Shown here one piece after another: positions 59,348 to 64,000 of a stretch of 64,000 nt of DNA. Each line of letters begins with the position of its first letter. Positions within the stretch are counted from its first letter, which is position 1. The notes below the pieces were generated by a model, which saw only the letters and a program-made list of their open reading frames with translations, was not told the DNA's origin and searched no databases. This stretch comes from Sphingobium sp. DEHP117. GTDB taxonomy: Bacteria; Pseudomonadota; Alphaproteobacteria; Sphingomonadales; Sphingomonadaceae. The stretch is taken from positions 1 to 64,000 of the forward strand of contig NZ_JAPFBJ010000005.1 of assembly GCF_030867385.1 (NCBI RefSeq). The letters run 5' to 3'. The translations under genes and the position numbers were made by a program.

Positions 59348-61923
59348 TCCAGACAATCGCTGTCGTCATAGCGATCTTCGGGGCGGCCCTGCTCGCGGTC
59401 CTCGCCTTTGCGTCCTTCGCCAACGCGGCCGAACGCAAGCTGGCCCGGTATCGCTCCAAGGATGAAGGGCTTGCCGATCTGCTCAACTATGGGGCGATGG
59501 TCGATGATGGCGTAATCGTCGGCAAGAACGGCTCGTTCATGGCCGCGTGGATTTATGAGGGCGACGATAACGCCAGCTCCACCGACCGCCAGCGCGATAT
59601 GGTCAGCTTTCGGATCAACCAAGCTCTCGCCGGGCTGGGCAATGGCTGGATGATCCACGTTGACGCGCCGCGCCGCCCTGCTGCCGCCTACTCGGCTGCG
59701 GGTCTGTCACATTTTCCTGACCCGGTGACGGACGCCATAGATCAGGAAAGGCGCGAATTATTCCAGTCCCTCGGCACCATGTATGAGGGCTATTTCGTCA
59801 TTACCGCGACCTATTTCCCTCCGGTCATAGCGGAGCAAAAGTTTGTCGAGCTGATGTTTGACGACGATCGGGAGCGGCCGAACAACAAGCAACGCACGGC
59901 CGACCTGGTTGAACGCTTCAAGCGCGAAATCACCACATTTGAAAGCCGTCTGTCCTCGGCCGTGAAGCTGACCCGCCTTCGCGCTCACAAGGTCGAAAAT
60001 GAGGACGGCTCGACCGTGACGCACGACGACTTTTTGCGGTGGCTGCAATTCTGCGTCACCGGCAAAAATCAGCCGGTCGTGCTGCCCTCGAACCCGATGT
60101 ATCTCGATTCCATCATCGGCGGTGTCGAAATGTGGACGGGCGTAATCCCGCGCATCGGCAACAAGTTCGTCCAGACGGTAGCGATCGAAGGTTTCCCGAT
60201 GGAATCGACGCCGGGCATCCTCTCGGCGCTGGGCGAGCTGCCGATTGAATATCGCTGGTCCACGCGGTTCATATTTATGGACCTCCATGAAGCTGTGAAA
60301 CACCTTGAGGATTTCCGCAAAAAGTGGCGGCAAAAGGTTCGCGGCTTCTTCGATCAGGTTTTCCAGACCAACAGCGGCAAGATAGATCAGGACGCCCTTT
60401 CGATGGTGGCCGATGCCGATAATGCGCTGGAGGAAGTCAACTCCGGCCTTATTGCACAAGGATACTATACCGGCGTCGTCGTCCTAACGGACGAAAGCCG
60501 CGATAAGGTAGAACAGGCCGCGCGCCAGCTTGAAAAGGCTATCAACGCACTCGGTTTCGCGGCCCGTATCGAGACGGTGAACAACCTAGAGGCGTTCTTG
60601 GGCACGCTGCCGGGGCATGGCGTCGAAAACGTCCGCCGCCCGATCATCAACACCATGAACCTAGCCGACCTGATGCCGACCAGCTCGATATGGACCGGCC
60701 TCGATCATGCGCCGTGCCCGATGTATCCGCCCAGCTCGCCCCCGCTCATGTCTGGCGTCACCAACGGCTCCACGCCGTTCCGGCTCAATCTCCACGTCCG
60801 CGACGTGGGGCATAGCTTCATCTTCGGCCCCACGGGCGCAGGCAAGTCAACGCTGCTCGGCCTGCTCGCCGCCCAGCTCCGCCGCTATCCCGGCATGTCC
60901 ATTTTCGCGTTCGACAAGGGCCTGTCGCTCTACCCGCTGGCGAAGGCGGTGGGCGGGGCGCATTTCACTGTCGCCGGGGATGACGAAAAGCTCGCCTTCT
61001 GCCCGCTCCAATTCCTCGAAACCAAGTCCGATCGCGCATGGGCAATGGATTGGATCGACACAATCCTAGCCCTCAACGGCGTGGCGACCACGCCCGCGCA
61101 ACGCAACGAAATCGGCAACGCCATCGTCAACATGCACGCCAGCGGGGGCAAAACCCTCTCTGAATTTGTGGTCACGATTCAGGATGAAACGGTGCGCGAG
61201 GCGATCCGCACCTACACGGTGGACGGCTCTATGGGCCATCTTCTCGATGCGGAACATGACGGCCTGAGCCTGTCGGAATTTACCGTGTTTGAAGTCGAGG
61301 AGCTGATGAACCTCGGTGAAAAATACGCGCTGCCGGTCCTCCTCTATCTTTTCCGGCGTATCGAGCGATCTTTGAAGGGCCAGCCTGCCGCGATCATCCT
61401 TGATGAAGCATGGATTATGCTGGGGCATCCCGCCTTCCGGGCCAAAATCCGCGAATGGCTCCGGGTGCTGCGCAAGTCCAACTGCCTTGTTCTCATGGCA
61501 ACGCAAAGCCTGTCTGACGCCGCAAATTCGGGCATCCTTGACGTTATCGTGGAGTCCACCGCGACCAAGATTTTCCTGCCGAACGTCTATGCGCGCGATG
61601 ACGATACCGCCCAACTCTACAGACGCATGGGCCTCAATACACGCCAGATTGAAATCTTGGCGACGGCCATCCCCAAGCGCCAATATTACTATCTCTCGGA
61701 ACAGGGGCGGCGGCTCTTTGAGCTGGCGCTAGGCCCCGTGGCCCTGTCCTTCGTCGGCGCGACCGACAAGGAATCCATCGCCACCATTAAGGCCCTTGAA
61801 GCGGCCTATGGCCCGGCATGGGTCAACGAGTGGCTGGCCATCCGTGGCGTCGAATCCACCATCAATATCGGCCGCGCGGCGGCGGCCCCCTATACCTCGG
61901 AGAAGCTGCATGAGTCTGTTTGA
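59344..61923 (+). CDS. trbE: TrbE, VirB4-type ATPase
   Basis: 859 residues (RP4 about 850). N-terminal membrane helix (IAVVIAIFGAALLAVLAFASFA), CagE/TrbE domain, then the ATPase domain with Walker A IFGPTGAGKSTLLGLL near 495 and Walker B AAIILDEAWIML near 683. It powers pilus assembly and substrate passage. It overlaps both trbD and trbF. Confidence 0.95.
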   Translation: MIQTIAVVIAIFGAALLAVLAFASFANAAERKLARYRSKDEGLADLLNYGAMVDDGVIVGKNGSFMAAWIYEGDDNASSTDRQRDMVSFRINQALAGLGNGWMIHVDAPRRPAAAYSAAGLSHFPDPVTDAIDQERRELFQSLGTMYEGYFVITATYFPPVIAEQKFVELMFDDDRERPNNKQRTADLVERFKREITTFESRLSSAVKLTRLRAHKVENEDGSTVTHDDFLRWLQFCVTGKNQPVVLPSNPMYLDSIIGGVEMWTGVIPRIGNKFVQTVAIEGFPMESTPGILSALGELPIEYRWSTRFIFMDLHEAVKHLEDFRKKWRQKVRGFFDQVFQTNSGKIDQDALSMVADADNALEEVNSGLIAQGYYTGVVVLTDESRDKVEQAARQLEKAINALGFAARIETVNNLEAFLGTLPGHGVENVRRPIINTMNLADLMPTSSIWTGLDHAPCPMYPPSSPPLMSGVTNGSTPFRLNLHVRDVGHSFIFGPTGAGKSTLLGLLAAQLRRYPGMSIFAFDKGLSLYPLAKAVGGAHFTVAGDDEKLAFCPLQFLETKSDRAWAMDWIDTILALNGVATTPAQRNEIGNAIVNMHASGGKTLSEFVVTIQDETVREAIRTYTVDGSMGHLLDAEHDGLSLSEFTVFEVEELMNLGEKYALPVLLYLFRRIERSLKGQPAAIILDEAWIMLGHPAFRAKIREWLRVLRKSNCLVLMATQSLSDAANSGILDVIVESTATKIFLPNVYARDDDTAQLYRRMGLNTRQIEILATAIPKRQYYYLSEQGRRLFELALGPVALSFVGATDKESIATIKALEAAYGPAWVNEWLAIRGVESTINIGRAAAAPYTSEKLHESV

Positions 61924-62629
61924 CAAGCTGCGGGGGCGGCGAGCTGCGGAAAGCGCCCCGGTTGATCCCAACCCCTACCTGAACGCGCGGCGGCAATGGA
62001 ATGAGCATGTGGGCGGCATCGCTGCCTCGCGGCGCTTGTGGCAGACTATGGCAATCCTTTCGATGCTGATCGTCCTCGCCGCTGTCGGCGGCATCATAGC
62101 GATTGGCAGTCAGTCGAAATTCATCCCTTACGTGGTCCGCGTGGACTCGCTGGGGGACGCGATAGCGACCCAGCGGGCCGATGTGGCTTCGCCGGTCGAT
62201 GCGCGCGTGGTGCAAGCGCAAGTCGGCTCCTTCATCCAGTCGGCCCGCATGGTGACGGCTGACGTTGAACTCCAAAAGCAAGCCATTTTCCGGGTCTATG
62301 GGATGCTCGCGCCGAACGATCCGGCGTTGGCAAAGATGACCGACTATCTCAACGGCAATCCCGACAATACGCCTTTCGCCCGCGCGGCGCGGGAAACCGT
62401 GTCGGTCGAAATCGCCTCGGTAATTCAGCAAACCAAGACCTCTTGGCAGGTCGATTGGACCGAGACGGAGCGCGATCGGCAAGGCCAGCCTATCCAGCCT
62501 CCGGCGAAAATGCGCGCGCTCGTCACGATCCGCGTTGCGCCGCCCAGCTCGGCCACCACGGAGGAACAAATTAAGCAAAACCCCTTGGGCGTGTTCGTCC
62601 AAGATTTCTCTTGGTCGCGCACACTCTGA
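61910..62629 (+). CDS. trbF: TrbF, VirB8-like channel scaffold
   Basis: 239 residues from ATG 61910. Short cytoplasmic start with NPYLNARRQWNEHVGG, one membrane helix (MAILSMLIVLAAVGGIIAIGS), and a periplasmic domain starting KFIPYVVRVDSLGDA. The 5' end overlaps trbE by 14 bp. Confidence 0.93.
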   Translation: MSLFDKLRGRRAAESAPVDPNPYLNARRQWNEHVGGIAASRRLWQTMAILSMLIVLAAVGGIIAIGSQSKFIPYVVRVDSLGDAIATQRADVASPVDARVVQAQVGSFIQSARMVTADVELQKQAIFRVYGMLAPNDPALAKMTDYLNGNPDNTPFARAARETVSVEIASVIQQTKTSWQVDWTETERDRQGQPIQPPAKMRALVTIRVAPPSSATTEEQIKQNPLGVFVQDFSWSRTL

Positions 62630-62646
62630 TGGGAGGGACAATCAAC

Positions 62647-63630
62647 ATGAAGAAGATCGCCTATTTCGCCGCCGCCCTCGCGGCGCTGCCTTCGATCGCG
62701 TCCGCGCAGGACGGCCCGCCGCTTCCCGACGACATGCCGCCCGCGAACGCGCCCATGCCTGCCGGGGGAGGGGCGCAAGTAGATCCCAATGCCTATATCA
62801 GCCCGCGCAATCCGAACCTGACGCGCACCCAGCGCGAGGGTCTGTCGATCGCGCGGCGCTGGCAGGCGGAAAGCGCCGAAGGCATCAAGCCGGTGCCGGG
62901 CACCGAAGGCGCGGTATTGTTCGCCTTCGGCACCTCCGAACCCTCCGTGGTCTGTGCTGTGCTGCAAATCTGCGATGTGCAGTTGCAGCCGGGCGAGAAC
63001 ATCAATTCGGTCAACGTGGGCGATAGCGCCCGCTGGCTGATCGAACCGGCCGTTTCCAATTCCGGGCCGAACGAAACCCAGCATCTTATCATCAAGCCGC
63101 TCGATGCGAACTTGAATACAACGCTGATCGTGACGACCGATCGCCGCACCTACCATATCCGGTTGGTGTCGCACCGGACGCAATTCATGTCGCGGGTGGC
63201 GTTCACCTATCCCGATGAAGCGCAAGCCAAATGGGCCGCTTTCCGCGCTCGATCGGACACGGCGCGCGCCGAAAACACGATGGCGGTGCCCGATGGCGCG
63301 CGCGGGACGGGCAGGGGAGGGAGCGAATATCTCTCCAATCTCGATTTCCACTATAGCGTTGACGGCCGCGCACGCTGGAAGCCCGTCCGGGTTTACAATG
63401 ATGGCGTCAAAACCATCATCGAAATGCCGCACGCGATGGAGCAGACGGAAGCGCCATCGCTGCTGATCGTCCGGGCCGGGGGCAGCGTCTCCAAGGCGGC
63501 TGATACCTCCATCGTCAATTACCGGCTCCAAGATGGCCGCTACATTGTCGATCAGATTTTTGACCAAGCGGTCCTCATCTCCGGTGTCGGCAAGCGCCAA
63601 GAGCGCGTCACCATCACAAGGGGGGGCTGA
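62647..63630 (+). CDS. trbG: TrbG, VirB9-like outer-channel protein
   Basis: 327 residues from ATG 62647 (GGGAGGG 10 nt upstream). Signal peptide MKKIAYFAAALAALPSIASAQ, Pro-rich linker, beta-rich domain with EPSVVCAVLQICDVQLQPGE and TDRRTYHIRLVSHRTQFMSRVAFTYPDE as in VirB9/TrbG. It joins TrbH and TrbI in the core complex. Confidence 0.93.
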   Translation: MKKIAYFAAALAALPSIASAQDGPPLPDDMPPANAPMPAGGGAQVDPNAYISPRNPNLTRTQREGLSIARRWQAESAEGIKPVPGTEGAVLFAFGTSEPSVVCAVLQICDVQLQPGENINSVNVGDSARWLIEPAVSNSGPNETQHLIIKPLDANLNTTLIVTTDRRTYHIRLVSHRTQFMSRVAFTYPDEAQAKWAAFRARSDTARAENTMAVPDGARGTGRGGSEYLSNLDFHYSVDGRARWKPVRVYNDGVKTIIEMPHAMEQTEAPSLLIVRAGGSVSKAADTSIVNYRLQDGRYIVDQIFDQAVLISGVGKRQERVTITRGG

Positions 63631-63632
63631 TC

Positions 63633-64000
63633 GTGCGCGGTGCGATTTTTGTATCAGTGGCTTTCCTGCTTACGAGCTGCGCGGGCGTTTCGCACCGGGA
63701 CAGCTTCGCCGTTTCGGCTCCTCCCGATCAGGCCCAAGCCCTCGTTGACGATTCCGTGGCGGAGCTGGTGAAACTCTACCCGCCTGCGATTAGCCGGGTG
63801 CTGATCCCGACTACCGGGGGCGGGGCCTATGGGGACGGCTTGCGCTCCGCGATGCGCCAAGCAGGCTATGCGGTGATTGAGGCGGGCAAGGGCGTGAAGC
63901 CCGATCCTGCGGCCACGCCGTTGCGCTATTACGTCGATCAGCCAATTGCCGATTCCTACCGCGTGACGCTGCGGGTCGGCGCGCAAACTTTCTCCCGCAT
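63633..64000 (+). CDS. trbH: TrbH lipoprotein, N-terminal part (runs off window)
   Basis: GTG 63633 follows GGGGG by 7 nt. The frame is open to the window end (122 codons). A short leader ends in the lipobox LLTSC, so the protein is anchored to the outer membrane. RP4 TrbH is a lipoprotein of about 160 aa at this place, between trbG and trbI. The rest of the trb operon would follow to the right. Confidence 0.85.
   Translation, partial: MRGAIFVSVAFLLTSCAGVSHRDSFAVSAPPDQAQALVDDSVAELVKLYPPAISRVLIPTTGGGAYGDGLRSAMRQAGYAVIEAGKGVKPDPAATPLRYYVDQPIADSYRVTLRVGAQTFSR

Overview
The window reads as part of a conjugative plasmid from a sphingomonad-type alphaproteobacterium. The support is high GC, TonB-dependent receptors, a DUF6118 gene next to a TraA-type relaxase remnant, IS6100 and related IS6 elements, and very GC-rich codon use. 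The taxonomic call is inference; no rRNA or tRNA gene was found.

Positions 1-14.1 kb are mobile DNA. In order: the start of an IS110-type transposase, a Tn3-family tnpA/tnpR pair, a second 5'-truncated Tn3-type tnpA, and a complete 880 bp IS6100. IS6100 abuts a tandem array of an 882 bp IS6-family element (called ISx here) alternating with a 1,875 bp passenger. The passenger carries a serine beta-lactamase-fold hydrolase and a truncated sulfatase. The 2,757 bp period is present twice and is bounded by three ISx copies.

Positions 14.1-27.0 kb are a rearranged aromatic catabolic island. An IclR regulator is divergent from a four-gene operon matching terephthalate 1,2-dioxygenase clusters: tphA2, tphA3, tphB, tphA1. 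An aromatic-acid MFS transporter sits 8 kb away in the opposite orientation. The 8 bp flanks of two inverted ISx copies show that ISx inverted the 14,100-21,513 segment. Undoing the inversion puts the transporter and then a porin gene 60 bp behind tphA1, in the same direction. The inverted segment also holds IS1380 and several broken or fused genes.

Positions 27.0-38.2 kb are accessory: a DUF6118 gene and relaxase remnant from another transfer system, an intact TonB-dependent receptor, an IS21-type element, a zeta-toxin-like kinase, an adenine methyltransferase, small membrane proteins, an XRE regulator and a protein with an internal duplication. A 20 bp palindrome occurs four times here.

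Positions 38.2-64.0 kb are a collinear IncP-type (RP4/RK2-like) backbone. It has traC-D-E-F-G-I(H)-J, oriT with the IncP nick motif, traK-L-M, a coiled-coil gene at the kfr position, the control operon kleE-korA-incC-korB, klcA-korC, and then trbA-B-C-D-E-F-G-H running off the end. Six exact copies of the IncP KorB operator TTTAGCSGCTAAA mark this backbone. TrfA is not seen. A different winged-helix protein and a ribbon-helix-helix protein sit at the trfA/ssb position, so the replicon appears to have been exchanged. The parts fit together as DNA processing (Tra), a mating channel (Trb), Kor repression with partition, and a catabolic cargo shaped by IS6-family elements.
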